A DNA stretch of 64,000 nucleotides, taken from Nymphaea colorata. Taxonomy: Eukaryota; Streptophyta; Magnoliopsida; Nymphaeales; Nymphaeaceae. The stretch is taken from the NCBI RefSeq assembly GCF_008831285.2, contig NC_045150.1, positions 16,119,362 through 16,183,361 on the forward strand. Reading direction: 5' to 3'. The position numbers and the translations under genes were made by a program. The notes under the pieces are model-generated. The model had not been told where the DNA came from. It saw only the letters and a list, made by a program, of their open reading frames with translations, and did no database searches. How positions within the stretch are numbered: the stretch's first letter is position 1; each line of letters begins with the position of its first letter. Of the stretch, positions 22,995 through 34,767 are shown one piece after another.

Positions 22995-23550
22995 ATGAAA
23001 TATTGGGCCGAGAACGAACTGGTACAATTCAAATAGGTTGATTCAAACCAATTTTCGCATGTAAAATGAAAAAAAAATGTAAAATAGATGACAAGAAAAC
23101 ACCTAAGTACAAATTAAGGACAGCAAAGAAACGATACATTCTTTGTCTTTCTCCTGGCCTTGCTTGTCTTCAATTTAGTTGGCCCGAGAGAATTTGATTG
23201 TTGTTGGTGGTGGCCTTGTTTGTCTTCGATTTAGTTGATGTAGTAGAGCCCATGTATCTCTTTCGTATCCATCAGCAAATCCTCCTTTGGGGTTTCTGGA
23301 GAAAATAACGTGCCAGTCAAGATATTTTGGTTAGTTTGCTAACGGATGCCTATTAGGAAATTTATGTAACATAGAGCTGGGCTAGATTTGTCAACAAGAG
23401 GAAAATGTCTAATTCCTTTAAACTAAAGTTGTAGATCCATGTGCCATCTGTATTTGAAGTTGGCATACATGGTTTTGTATTTTCTGCTGGATGATTTGGA
23501 TCATTCCCAATTAAGTGTTCTTTCCTAAAGCTCGTTTCGTTTTCCACCAC
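22995..23550 (-). mobile_element. Copia-linked repeat block, copy 3
   Basis: It shares ATTGGGCCGA.AAC, ACTGGTACAATTCAAATAGG and ATAAAATGAAAAAAA-type text with 16,850-17,000. It also shares TTATGTAACATAGAGCTGGG, reading NLAQLYVT on the minus strand, with 17,790-17,830. Minus ORF 23,550-23,362 (MVENETSFRKEHLIGN...) may be a gag/pol spacer relic. Most of the copia core between these landmarks is deleted. Confidence 0.45.
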
Positions 23551-23724
23551 TTATTGCAAACCCTAAGAATGGAGCTTTTAGCTATCCTGGGGGATTTCTC
23601 GCTGTCAGATTGGTTCCTCTCTTCTTCTCTGCTGCTTCTATTTTCTTTTGGTTCGTCCTTTTTTTTTAAGTTGTACTCTGGCTTCCATTACTCTTTGGAT
23701 GTTTTTAGTTTCATTTAATACAAA

Positions 23725-23729
23725 CTCTC

Positions 23730-23766
<37 letters not shown>
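23725..23766. repeat. (CT)n microsatellite
   Basis: CT-rich tract with one CC interruption, followed by GTGTGTGCATGTGCATATATAT. Confidence 0.95.
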
Positions 23767-24101
23767 TGTGTGTGCATGTGCATATATATGTATATATAAA
23801 TAACATACCACTTAGATAAGGGATAGAAGCTGGGCGTATTAAAATTCCTTTTCTTTATAATTTATCACTATCTTAAATATATTTGGGGATAAACATACAT
23901 TAAGTTACTTATTTTTTATTTTATTAATATACCATAATAATTAAAAAAGGAATGGCACTTATAACATCAAAATTTTAATATTAGAAAAAATACTTTTTTA
24001 TAAAAGTAATTTGAACATAACATTGTTTAGATTAAATTAGTGTTTATAATGAAGACATTAGGAGATTCATATTTTGTTCAGAACACTTTTAACACAAATA
24101 T

Positions 24102-24202
24102 AAGAGGTCTGTTGGTTTTTGTTTGTGATCGAAGTAGTGTGTGTGTGTGTGTATATATATAATGTAAGAGGTCTGTTGGATTTTGTTTGTGATCCAAGTA
24201 GG

Positions 24203-24236
<34 letters not shown>

Positions 24237-24300
24237 TGTAAGAGGTCTGTTGGTTTTTGTTTGTGATTGAAGTAGTGTGTGTCTGTGTGTATATAAATAA
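24102..24300. repeat. Minisatellite whose units each end in a (GT)n(AT)n microsatellite
   Basis: Units start at 24,102, 24,166 and 24,240 with AAGAGGTCTGTTGG(T/A)TTT, then TGTTTGTGAT..AAGTAG, then (GT)n and (AT)n of different lengths. Periods are 64 and 74 bp because the microsatellite part differs. The third unit runs into the long (AT)n at 24,301. Confidence 0.9.

Positions 24301-24362
<62 letters not shown>
24301..24362. repeat. (AT)n microsatellite
   Basis: About 28 AT units after an AAATAAATAAAT start. Confidence 0.95.
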
Positions 24363-24365
<3 letters not shown>

Positions 24366-24491
24366 TGGTGAACTGACTTTTTAGAGTTATTCAGCCATCT
24401 AATCACGGTTGTCCGATCTAACTTGATAGATAGTTAGGAGAAAAATAAAGAGAAAAAAATGATATGTATTTTCATTATAAATTATTAGTTA

Positions 24492-24504
24492 TACACACAC
24501 ACAC

Positions 24505-24536
<32 letters not shown>
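24492..24536. repeat. (AC)n(AT)n microsatellite
   Basis: Seven AC units followed by about 15 AT units. Confidence 0.95.
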
Positions 24537-24539
<3 letters not shown>

Positions 24540-24544
<5 letters not shown>

Positions 24545-25450
24545 TGACAGTGCTATCTCTTTTATAACAAAAAATATTGAGAAAAGTCTTATCAATGTAA
24601 ATTATTTGTTTCTATTCGACAGGGTGGTTCCTCTCTTTTTGAATTCTCCACCACTAAAGGTGAAGTGTGGTGGAAGAAAGAAATAAAGTGACAGCTCCAC
24701 GCGTTTTGAGAGAGGGAGAGCGAGAGAGGGGGGGAGGGAGAGCAAACAGAAAGATGGAATTCCTTCCGGCATCAGCTAGTGACGATCGGCAACCATGAAG
24801 ATTCATGAGGACCGTGGTGTAGGTACTGTGAATAGCTTTAAAATAGGGAAGGGAAGCTGGTCGATCATGGCAGGGCGTCTTTCAGATGTGGTTTCATTAG
24901 CATATGTGTTTTCTATAGGCTTTTGTGGTGATGCTGCTTTGTGTTGAAGTCGGTAATTATACATGAGAGACTTCCTTCATAAAAAAGGTTGAAAAGTTGT
25001 GGAAACTTGTTCTTCTGCTTGAAGAACATATAATTAGACTGTGCTTCTGATGTAACAGATTTGGATTTTTGTTGTTGCCATGGTATTCATAATTCCTGTC
25101 TTTGATAGCCACCATATTGCCATGGGAAGCACAATCTACCAACTTCACATAAGTATTTTGATTCGAGCCTTTCTATTCCACCTCTAAGTCTGCGTCTTTC
25201 CGACCAAGACAGGAACTTTAATATCAACGATGTCATATCATGTAAATTAATGGTTTCTATTCAACAGGGTCGTTCCTCTCTTTTTTTACTTGTCTACCAC
25301 TGAAAGTGAAAGTGTGGTGGAAGAAAGAAACAAAGTAAGAGCTCCATGACCTTTGACTTCTCTTGCATGAAGAGAGCGAGAGAGAGAGAGAGAGAGAGAT
25401 GGCTATTACATGTTTTGTTCTTATTTTAAATAGTAGTCTGTGCTGGCGAG
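24540..25450. repeat. Duplicated block, partner of 6,491-7,215
   Basis: Same landmark order as the 6.5-kb copy at an offset near 18.2 kb, and likewise preceded by an (AT)n tract. It has an additional internal copy near 24,620-24,690 and a (GA)n tract at 25,366-25,399. Confidence 0.75.
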
Positions 25451-25829
25451 TGGAAAAGAGAGATGAGTCCGACAAATCTAAGATCAGTTTTAACAAAAGA
25501 ACTGAAGAATGCAACTTTAGTTTGAAAGCGGAGAGCGCTTCGGGATGTAATGGATCCTTCAGGTCCCTTTTTCAACAATACCGAGGAGTAACCAGTCATT
25601 ACATGATCAAGATGGTTGAAGTTTTCTTGGGAATAAGATGAATGGTGAAGAAGTTTAACAACACTGTGATTGTTCTGATTCTCAAGATAGAAGGAGCTAC
25701 AAGTGTACACCAGTAGCAACCTATTTCCCATCTAACTTCTTAAATAAAGTCATTTCAAACGTGCTGGCTCTTAGAGAGGCTTTAGGCAACACAATCCCAA
25801 TTGTTAAATAAATTTTTCGTTGACCTATT

Positions 25830-26080
25830 ATAGCACCTGTTTGGATGGAGAGAAAGTAGGATAAAAGGAAAAGAATGGAAAGGGAAAGAAAGGATTTTGG
25901 AAGAAAGGAGAGGAAAGAAAATAGATGAACAAATTGTTATAAAGCTTGTTTGAATAGAAAGAAAAAGAATTGTTTCAAACTATGTTTGTTTAGACTACAC
26001 AAAGGAAAAGAAAGAAATAATTTAAGTTGGTTTACAATAATACCCCAAAGACTCTAGAACTTATTATGCAAGTAAAATAT
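25830..26080. other. Purine-rich (GAAAG)n-like low-complexity stretch
   Basis: Starting near CTGTTTGGATGGAGAGAAAG, the plus strand is almost all A and G to about 26,020. A similar 'TTTGGAAAGAAAGGAAAAG ... CTTTCTTTCTATCC' structure lies at 36,410-36,600. This is plausibly a TIR-type MITE family with purine/pyrimidine arms, but no end boundaries were fixed here. Confidence 0.35.
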
Positions 26081-26420
26081 TTTTGATTTAGTTATACGGC
26101 TGGATTCCAAGGGTCACATGTCAATGTTTAAAAACCTATTTCATATGTAGCATAATGTTTATATATATATATATATATATATATGAAACTTTAGCAATAG
26201 AGGACTTATGTAAAAGGCCAAGCAACCAAAATGTCTATGACCTCAGGGTTTATCTACGCAACCAATTAGTAGAAAGAATAAGTAATGAATCAACATCAAA
26301 GAGTAACTATGTCAATATTACTTGAACATCACCTTCCTGACGATCGGGGTGCTCACGCACTTATTTTCTTTGTCTTTATATGTTTTTTTTTGTATCAATA
26401 TCTATTGATAATGATTTTGT

Positions 26421-26520
26421 NNNNNNNNNNNNNNNNNNNNNNNNNNNNNNNNNNNNNNNNNNNNNNNNNNNNNNNNNNNNNNNNNNNNNNNNNNNNNNNN
26501 NNNNNNNNNNNNNNNNNNNN
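26421..26520. other. Assembly gap (100 N)
   Basis: Exactly 100 Ns, the usual placeholder for a gap of unknown size. The left flank belongs to the 15,340-type repeat and the right flank to the tail exon of the array family. Confidence 0.99.
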
Positions 26521-26539
26521 CCACTTATGCTTCCACTGT

Positions 26540-26760
26540 CACTGTAAGATATCCAATTTGTTGCACGACTGCTAGATGGTGCCGCACTCCCACTCGTACC
26601 CACGAAATCCGCACTGTAATGTGTCCACCTTGTTACACGACTGCTAGACGGTGCCGCACTCCCACCCGTACCCACACTGTAACGCTCCATCTTGTTACCG
26701 ACTGCTAGACGGTGCCGCACTCCACTGGTGCCCACACTATCCGCACTGTAGCCGTCGAAG
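26540..26760. repeat. About 66-72-bp tandem repeats of the g1 tail exon
   Basis: Three units share TTG(T)TRC..CGACTGCTAGA.GG and GTGCCGCACTCC.AC. On the minus strand they code a HYSAD(S/F)VGT(S/G)GSAAPSSSR-type repeat. The same repeat occurs in copy g4 (61,900-62,070). Confidence 0.8.
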
Positions 26761-27045
26761 TACTTTGATGACTGCTGCTGGAACTCCCTGCAATGGATAA
26801 TATGAAATATGGAATTCCAATACTTTTGGAAGCAGAAGTGCAATTAAGGAAAACAAGCACTAAGTTTTACACACATCACCCCTACGGCATCGTGTTCTTA
26901 ACGTAACCTCACCAGTATGCCTTACCGCTCCTCCGCTGTTAAAAAAAAAAAAGTACTAACCAAGTATGTCAAGACAATAAGTTGTGATGAAACATGTGAG
27001 CAGTATGCAGAAATCTTGTTGGTACTCACTTTTTAGGCCCAGACA

Positions 27046-27090
27046 GTAATCGAACCCACCTCTTGTGAAACACTCATGCTCAACCAAGCG
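27046..27090 (-). mobile_element. Possible tRNA-derived SINE head
   Basis: The minus strand reads GGTTGAGCATGAG, about 14 bases, then GTGGGTTCGATTAC. This resembles a tRNA D-arm region and a T-arm/box B (GGTTCGANNC) at roughly the right spacing. The other array copy has it at 62,365-62,406 with a damaged box B. No poly-A tail or target duplication was identified, so this is tentative. Confidence 0.35.
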
Positions 27091-29636
27091 AGGATCAAGC
27101 TAAATGCAGTTATTTGAGGTGATTTTTTTTTCTCCCTGCAGTTGCTTACAAAATTTATACAAATGACGCTAACTTTTTAAGCGTGGCTAGCGTTCTCCTT
27201 GATTTAGTTCTTCACACTATCTTGAGAAATCTACAATAATATTTCTGCTATTCGTCTTTGCAGTAGGCCTATGATAAAGTGAAATATGCTCATGATATGT
27301 GCTCTGTTTAAAACCACGGGTTTGGGTAATCAAGTGGCATTGTTAGTTCATCTTCTCCATTGCTAAGAACCCCGTCCAGAGGAACCCTTCATAATGTAGG
27401 AAAAGCAAAATTATTTCAATTTTGAAGCAGGAGAGGTGCATTGGAAGAATTCAGATTAATGATGCTTACGTGCCACGAGGAAGTTGAGAGTACGGCGTCT
27501 GCGTCCTCCTGTTCTGGACTGAACATCTGATGATGTAAACCCTTCAACAGGGACGATGTCCTTCAACCTCTCTCTAAATCTTGGTCTGTTTGAATCTGAA
27601 TCCACAAGCTCGAAAACGTTAGGAAATTGGGCGTATATACACATATCAGATGGTTAATCAAACTCCATATGCAATAGCTAAATAGGGATTTAACTGCTCG
27701 TTTGGCTGCCGGGTCAGACTAAAAACTAGGCCCTAACGTGGTGCAGTGGGTAGGTTAAAAAAAATGTGAGTCTATTTTCAAAACATGGATTGGTTTTGGA
27801 ATTTTCAAATTCATTTCTTTTTCTTTTTTCCGCTGAACTACCTAAACCATAAACTTCTGCAATGCGTGCAAAATGTTTGACTTCCAATGTATGTATGCTC
27901 TATTTGTAATTAATTTGACAGATAAAAAATGAAATTAAACTGATTAATTTACAAAACCAATGATCACAATGTCTAGATATCTAAGCTAATCTTTCTTCTT
28001 CCTCTTTATGTGGCTAAGGCCTTTTCCTTCCATTCTTGGATGATAGGTGTTTTATTCGTAGAGAAATATGATCAGATCTAAAAAATGGTCTATACATATC
28101 CTGAAATTCTTTCATATTACTACAACAGCTAACATATTTTCTTATAGCTGTCCTTTTCAAGTCATGACATGATTATTTTGTTTATGCTAGTTGGGTTTCT
28201 AGTTGTTTCTAATTTTTCGAAGGCCGAAAGTGGCCATGAATATGTAGGATTAACCTAAATGTCCATTTGACAAAAGAAACAGCTTGTAATTGTTCTACGA
28301 ATATGCCTTAAAAATCTCTAGACAGACTCATGGAACATTCTAATAAATGTGTTTCATGAACCTGTTAATAGAATAGTTTACAAATTGTTTTCATTGCCAA
28401 ACAGCCCAATCCTATGAGTCACATATTTTTCATGTCTCGTTTTAGCTGATTTAGATACCGAAGAATCAACTACCCCTTTTTTGCATGGCAAATTAAGGAG
28501 ACTCTTAAAATGTTTATAGCCTAAAGGTAGAGGATACAAGTGAAATCACCCAAGCATGCTGGGGTGGAACAGGAGAAGAGTAGAAGGTTGCTATCGAGTT
28601 TTCTTGAGGCCAGCCTAATGGGGTCCGAATCAGTGGCGGAGCCAGAATTTTTTAGCCGTGGGGCACTTGGATTGGTGACACGTCTATCACCATTTTTTCA
28701 TTGTTTTTTTTCTTAACTGTCTATCTTGATAGAACGAACGGCTTTGCTTAAATGAAGATAAATGAAGATGACTTTAAAAAGTCAGAGTCACCATTCAATT
28801 CTCTTATATATAACATTTTCATAGAAACAATGCACTTTTTGTTTTTGAAACCTAAATAAAAGTGTGATTCACTTACCAAAAGCTAGTTACGTGCACAGTG
28901 CACAGCCCTTTAAAAAAAGTCAACTGTACCTTGGCCCACTTGTATTGGGCCCCTCGCCCACATTTGGGGGTACTTGGCATGCGCAAGAGCCTATGCACAA
29001 TGCGTTTGTGCAAAGGTCTGTCAATATAACCAGATTTGCTCGCTTACCTACACAATTCTGGTGCTGGGGGGGGGCACCTCCTCCAGGATAGTCAATAACT
29101 ATTGAAGGATCTTGCCTGCAGATGTCATGCTCGGTATTGAGATTGACATCAACTGCAAAACAGGCCTGCAAAAGTATTTGAACCCACCGGTAGCGATAGA
29201 TATTGAACAAGAATATGAAGAAGATGAAGGACAATTCACAAGGTGAAATGGTGATGGCAAAGGTGATGCAGATATGGTAGTAGCTAGGGGGAGACCAGTA
29301 ACACGGAATAGAGTGCACAGACAGATGATGATACCTGTTAACTCCACCGACTGTGCTTCGTTGTTATGCATGGTTTGCGGTGAACAAGTTATGAACCCTG
29401 TTCAATATTTGCGAGCCTAAATCCCTTCTAGCCAGCTGTTGTCTATCCAACCACAGCGGTTGTGTTGTGTTTTGTGCATGTATATATATACATGTAAAGC
29501 TAACCATAAACTGCTTTGCACGTTTAATGCAAGAAGTCAATACCACAAAAACTGTGGGCACTTTCATGTCAAGGGGTCTTTGCTTTGACACTGTCAGGGA
29601 AGCCACCTATCAAGGGAAACAAGAATGGCCATACCT

Positions 29637-29691
29637 CTATATATATATATATATACATATTTGTATATATATATATATATATATTATTGAT
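29637..29691. repeat. (AT)n microsatellite at a unit-B deletion edge
   Basis: Two AT runs separated by ACATATTTG. The matching place in unit B (44,041-44,079) is a (CT)n(AT)n tract that jumps straight to sequence matching 30,717. Confidence 0.9.
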
Positions 29692-30099
29692 ATATAAAAT
29701 TGTCATTTCAATCATCACAGTTAATATATATGCAACTCTTTCTCAATAGTTATAGCATACCTGGTCAGGCTAAAGACTTATAAAGGGACAAGTCTCTAGT
29801 TGGATTTTCATGAGCATCATGCCCTCATGCCTTAAGTACTGGGATGCAGTAAGTAAAGTTGCAGGGTACACCAATACCATTGCTGGTATGGACACAGCTT
29901 AAGACCTTAGAGCTTGGGAGAATGGTCAGTGGGCTTTGAACTTCTTTTCCTGAGTTTGGTGGTTAAGTTTTTGCTCACCTTAACATATGCATACTACTAC
30001 ATATATATATATATATATGGTGGTGCCAATATCGTTGTTTGAATTGCACTGCTCAAATATGCCAAAATCAATTTTTGTGACCGACAGGTTCGCCGCCTG

Positions 30100-31550
30100 T
30101 TAGTTAATGTTGGTTTTTTTGTTTAAAGAATACTATTTTAATGGTTATTTGCATTTATTTCATATGCTTATTCATTTATACCTTTGTCTGATTCACAAAT
30201 TGAAGCGATCGAGCGAGCTGCCAGACCGATTCTATTCTTTCTTGATCGGTTTCCACCGCGAAATATGAACACTTAATTAAGTGCGTTGCAGTGCCACATA
30301 ACGAATGGGTATGGATTGGTGTGCCTTGCAAACCATAAATCCCCATCGGTTCCACAAGCATAGAAGAATGCTGATGTGCTTGCAGTACTGGTTGCATTTG
30401 GATGGATTTTACAATTGCTAAATTCTTATGAATCTTCATGACAGCCAAACGCATCCGGACCTAAGAAAGAAAAAAAAATGTCATAGGGACATACCAATTT
30501 TGTATCATAATTCCTAATTAATTACATGAAGAGCAGATTGGGGGGCACAAATATGACAAAATTAATGTTGAAATATTTAAAATTAGAAAACTTCATTTTT
30601 ATTGGTAAATGAAAAGAAGTCATTTCCACAGCAGCTATTATAAAATATAACATTGGATTCAATCCACCTAGAATGATGTAATTTAGTTGACAAATATTCG
30701 GGAAACCCAAGCCTCAGTTGGGTCTTTTACCTGAAAAACAAAAATTTATTATGATTTGTGTAGGCATTTTCTTTCTATGCCATGGTTTGCTAGTTTTTTA
30801 ATGTAATTTCTTGTTTTCTCATCACACGTCAACCAATCCATATCATATCTCAAAATCTTTCTACTTACATGCCGGCACTAGTGCTTAGTTTATTTTACCC
30901 ACAAGTTCAGGTGGTCTAACGTTTTAATATTGCAGTATGTTTCGAGGCCCATATCCACACGATAGAGATCTTGGTATGCCAACTAGAATAATAATCTCTG
31001 CCATGGCAGCGTTTTATATTGGAAAACTAATTAAGCACCTGTTCTGTGTTTGTTGCTCCCAGGTTGAAGGAACAATATCAACAACTAAGAATCCAGAGAT
31101 TAAAATTTTAATCATAGAGTTACTCATTTGACTGGGAATGCCATGAATATGAATCAATTTGGATCATTGCACATTCCCGCAAAAGTAAAAGCTTTTGGAA
31201 AAATCCATAATCGCAGGCAGGTTCAGGGGTTGGAAACCTTGTTTCTCTTGCATGAACGGTTTTTAAAGAATAAAGAAATAATATTATGAAATTCAAAGAT
31301 ATACATTAATTGGAAAAAGGAAAATAGTAACGTCATGACAACAGCATCTTTGTGTGATCTGAGTCGAATGAAATAGTGTGTATTCATGGCCTACGCATGT
31401 TAGTGGTCGATCACAAGCTTTTCTAACACCTCGTCCTTGCTCAAGTTTTCCTCATGCTTGAATTTTATTTTCTGTGTTCTGAAATACGTGACTACCTCAA
31501 GAAAAACACTCTACTAATGCCCCAAAAACATCAGTCAAAATACGGAAATC
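30100..31550. repeat. Upstream region of the array gene, conserved in units
   Basis: Stretches such as GTCATAGGGACATACC, TATTTAAAATTAGA.AACTTC, CACATGTCAACC-type, TTTTACCCACAAGT and TATGCCAACTAGA are recognisable in the diverged copy at 55,200-57,060 and partly in unit B (44,080-44,960). ORFs on either strand (for example 30,454-30,176 minus) are not conserved between copies, so I call no gene. It is the 5' flank of exon 1. Confidence 0.6.
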
Positions 31551-31679
31551 TTTTGTAATTGATGGCAGAATCTATCAAGCTCATAATGGTTCAAGGGGAC
31601 ATGTTACCTCTCGGCTGGAAAGTACAATCTTTCTAGCTATATATTTATCATGTATACTCTGTCCTGTTATTATTTAGTG

Positions 31680-32340
31680 GACACAACAAATAACTAGATA
31701 TATCATTACACATTCAATTCTACCAGATTAAAATGTGGAACACTGAACAATATACTTGAGCACGTAAAGACACAACAAACTTTGAAAAGTTCACATATCA
31801 AAAGATTTACAATGAAATTTGAGCAACACTTGTTTGTAGAAAATTTGGACCTCGGATAATTTTAATTTCTCAAGATCCAAATCTGAACAATAATTTATGA
31901 TGACAAAATCTGGCAGGGTCTCGGTGTCCCAAAAAATTCTAACAACACATTGGTAGAATCCCGTTATCAAAATCGTGAATTTCATCAAGCAACACACTTA
32001 ATAATAGACCACTGTCATTCATAAAGTGCTTGCAAAGTAACACAATACTTAAGTGGACTTACTGAGCTTCAGTTGCTAACCATGTTTCCCACGAGCATCG
32101 AACCTTCACTTTATGCGCACAGTAACTCAATGACTTCACTAGTTCTCAAAGTGAGCACACAGGCACCTTCACATTGACTTTCACACAACTGAATGCAATC
32201 CACACCAGAATGACCAGCACCCCTACTTGTAGTGAGAAGATGTCGGTGGTGGAAAGCAAGAGAGAACACGAGTTCTCTCGACTCTTCTAAAGAGTCGGTG
32301 ATGAACTGCTACAATTTTTCCCTCATTACTGTCTCTTTAC
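31680..32340. other. Copy A of a block with a 68-residue minus ORF, function unknown
   Basis: Minus ORF 31,997-31,791 starts MCCLMKFTILITGFYQC. Its unit-B twin 45,403-45,197 stays open at the same length with only a few changes. The conservation is about what recent duplication alone would give, and no family was recognised. The sequence is directly downstream of the copia remnant's 3' end. Confidence 0.3.
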
Positions 32341-33500
32341 TTAGTAACACCTACAACTCTTCTGAACTTGGTGAATGTCTGCATTAGCTGCCCCTTGGTG
32401 AATATATGAGCAAGCTGATCTTCTAAAGCAATTTATATCTCAACTCTCAGCACTTTTTCTCTGATATAGTAATGTTGCACTTCTATATGTTTTGTCCGAG
32501 CAAAGAAGATGAGATTTTCTCCAAGTCCAATATTACCTTCAGTATCTCAGTAGAGTCACACTATATAATCTACATCTTGTTAAATGTCTTCCAGCTATGG
32601 CATTAGTCAAATACATTTTTGTGTTGCTTGAGATGCTGCGATATATTATGTTTCTGTTGTGGACAATGAAACTACTGGTTGTCTTTTGATACACCATGAA
32701 ATTGCCTCACTTCGAAGACTAAACGTCTACTTAGTAGTCTACCTACGAGCCAACAAATCTCAAGCATCATCAGCATCACAATGACCGATGACTTGATCAG
32801 CTGATCCGCTTTCGTAGAGTATACCATAGTGAGTAGTTTATTTAACATACCTTATTATTCATCTCACTAATTCTAAATGCAGCTTTGAGTCGCATGAATC
32901 TACTCGTAACACTAACTACATATGCAACGTTTGGTCTTGACAATGTTAAGTATGCTTGCCTTCCTCAATGTGCAGACATAGTTTGACTTATTTATAGATC
33001 TAAATCTTCCAAGCTGTTCCAGATAGATTTCATAGTCAAACTCTTCATGCCAAAAGGCATTCTTCAGAACCATTCGCCTTAGCTAACAAGATTTGGTTGC
33101 AACGATAACTATCAACAGATGTACATATGTGACCTTAGCAACAAGACTGAAAGTCTTTTAAAAGTCAATACCATACTGATATGAAAATCCATTCGTGATC
33201 AGACGAGCCATGTATCTACCAATTGAGTCACTTGTCTTTCTTTTTATTTTGTCAACCTACTTGGAGGTAATGGGTTTTACTCTTGCAGCTTTAGTACAAG
33301 TTCCTAGGTCTTGTTTTACATCAATACCTTCATCTTGTCTTTCACTGCAGCTTACCATTTGTCAACATATTTTGTTTGTTTGAAAGTTGCTAGCTCGATC
33401 TTCAATAGGATGACATAATCTTCATCAACATACTTGGAATTTGGCTTTTGGACTCTTGTTAATCTTCTTAATGTTGTAGGTGTCTCTTCTTTCTTTTTCT
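32340..33500 (-). mobile_element. Ty1/copia remnant, unit A copy (RNase H kept, YVDD lost)
   Basis: On the minus strand, high to low: RRLTRVQKPNSKYVDEDY and the KYVDKWQAAM-like region (about 33,480-33,350), NAFWHEE-type RT start (about 33,060), then RNase H. The RNase H text includes GHCDADDA, AISWCIKRQPVVSLSTTE, an ASQATQ continuation, FFARTKHIEV..YYIREKVL and the DQLAHIFTKG end (about 32,400). Stops and frameshifts are scattered. Compared with unit B it lacks about 430 bp at 32,948 that contain the YVDD active-site region. Confidence 0.8.
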
Positions 33501-33534
33501 TTCTCTTTACTTGGCATCTGCTGGTACATTATGT

Positions 33535-33840
33535 TTGGATGTGTTGTGGCAAGGCAGCACAATGGGCATCACAGCAAGAGAACACCATGATCAACAGACC
33601 TTGGCATTTGCCCTCTCTCCAACATCTGAGTGTTACAGTTGGAAGGAAATTGGACCTACATCTCAAGGTGCCGGTGAATGGTAGAACCCTTGAAGAAATG
33701 ATGGAGAAATACAATAGAGGAGAAAGAAAATGTGAAAAAATGGAAAAGGAGAGATGAAAACGAAAAGTGATCGGATTTTATAATGTCTTAAATGAATTAT
33801 GAAATGGCACCAAAGAATTACTTCTACAACAGAGTACATT
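33535..33840. other. Stretch largely missing from unit B
   Basis: About 245 bp (33,590-33,835) lie between two points that are adjacent in unit B (near 47,335). The plus frame 33,434-33,757 contains LQHLSVTVGRKLDLHLKVPV and a KYNRGERKCEKMEKER end, and is coding-like but unrecognised. Since it is one-sided I cannot test conservation. Confidence 0.25.
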
Positions 33841-34623
33841 ACTCTTTTCATAAGACAAAAATAGGTCTAGAAACGTGGACCTATTCGTCCTAAACATCAG
33901 CCACCAAGTTTGAAGAAAAGCTAGTGATACGCTTTGGTGCATTGTGAGCTTCCGAGTAAGTTAAGAGGTCGTTTGACAAGTGTTCCTCTAGATAGAACAG
34001 ACAAGACGTCTTGTCTACCACATCTCTGTCCCGTTCATCCTGTCATCGGTATTCTTTGTTTATTGTTTGATGGTTTTAGGAACAGAACACCATGTCCATT
34101 CTAACCAGTTTTTATTTTCCTTCCTGTTTGTCTTGTCTGTCCAATATATTTTGCTGATGTTTGATTTGTGTTTTGTGCATTGTGTATGTTTTGTTCAGTG
34201 TTTGCATCATATATAGTCTGTTATGTCCGTTGTTTGATAACAAGAACACTATCATCACAAGACCCATCATTGTTTGTACATCATATTTATCATATAACAC
34301 TATCTTTGTGAGATTTTCTGGGGCTACAATGCAACTGAATGAATTCATTCCAGTAAAAAAATCTCAAATCACAAAAACTTCTGTGATAGTGATATGAAAC
34401 TTGAATACTAATCTTCAATATTATGTGAATTTTGAAGATAGAATACAAAGGTTAAACTTTTCCGAGGAAAAAAAATGGCCTAGTAAACTACAAAATTTTT
34501 AATATACAAGCAGCAGAACATAGCTTGTTCAGACAGATAACATCAAAACTCTCAAGACAATGCATGTCTAAACAAAGGAAAGATATTTTTCTTTATTTTC
34601 CATCATCAGAACTTGGCTTCTGA

Positions 34624-34767
34624 TTAGACTGCTGCTTCTATGAGCAGGAAGATGAGAGATGACCAGGAACGCCGCACAATGTTCACCTTTGAACCGGAGA
34701 CCTTCTTAAACTCTGCTCCCGTCTTTGGTGCAGCACACCTTATCTTAACTGGCCTGTCACACACAAT
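34624..34767 (-). CDS. Possible terminal exon, unit A, unknown protein
   Basis: After an acceptor-like GGATGGCAG, 144 nt are open to a TAA: IVCDRPVKIRCAAPKTGAEF, then a KKVSGSKVNIVRR part, ending in a hydrophobic LIFLLIEAAV. The unit-B twin (48,127-48,270) has the same length, no indels and two residue changes. The opposite strand is also open (34,640-34,825), so coding direction is not proven. No family is recognised. Confidence 0.3.
   Translation of the reverse strand: MVCDRPVKIRCAAPKTGAEFKKVSGSKVNIVRRSWSSLIFLLIEAAV

Larger units (their letters stand above)
26521..29371 (-). pseudogene. Array gene family, copy g1 (unrecognised protein), broken
   Basis: Five-exon model on the minus strand. 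Exon 1 is 29,371-29,335 (MHNNEAQSVELT; donor GGTATC). Exon 2 is 29,152-29,052 (VDVNLNTEHDICRQDPSIVI..., acceptor TTTTGCAG, donor GTAGGTAAG). Exon 3 is 27,608-27,470 (LVDSDSNRPRFRERLKDIVP..., acceptor TTTTCGAG, donor GTAAGC). Exon 4 is 26,935-26,875 (61 nt, GGAVRHTGEVTLRTRC..., acceptor TTTAACAG). Exon 5 starts at 26,787 and carries the repeat tail. Exons 1 and 2 total 138 nt, as in copy g3. Exon 3 lacks one base found in g4 (near 27,523) and exon 5 lacks one base near 26,785, so the copy is frameshifted twice. Its 3' end runs into the gap. I recognise no domain. Function is unknown, and exon boundaries are inferred from comparison between copies. Confidence 0.4.

Noticed and set aside
26376-26843. 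155-residue minus ORF running through the gap
   Set aside because: A third of it is undefined residues from the Ns. Only the tail-exon part is comparable with g4, and it is frameshifted at the exon start.
27720-27760. GTGGTGCAGTGGGTAGG as a tRNA gene or SINE A box
   Set aside because: No box B follows at the right distance and no cloverleaf can be formed, so a tRNA gene is excluded and a SINE is unsupported here.
29099-29371. 90-residue minus ORF (and 43,793-43,521) as a complete small protein
   Set aside because: It reads through an apparent intron (GT after codon 12, TTTTGCAG acceptor). The third copy at 52.8 kb is stopped in this reading but fits the spliced model.
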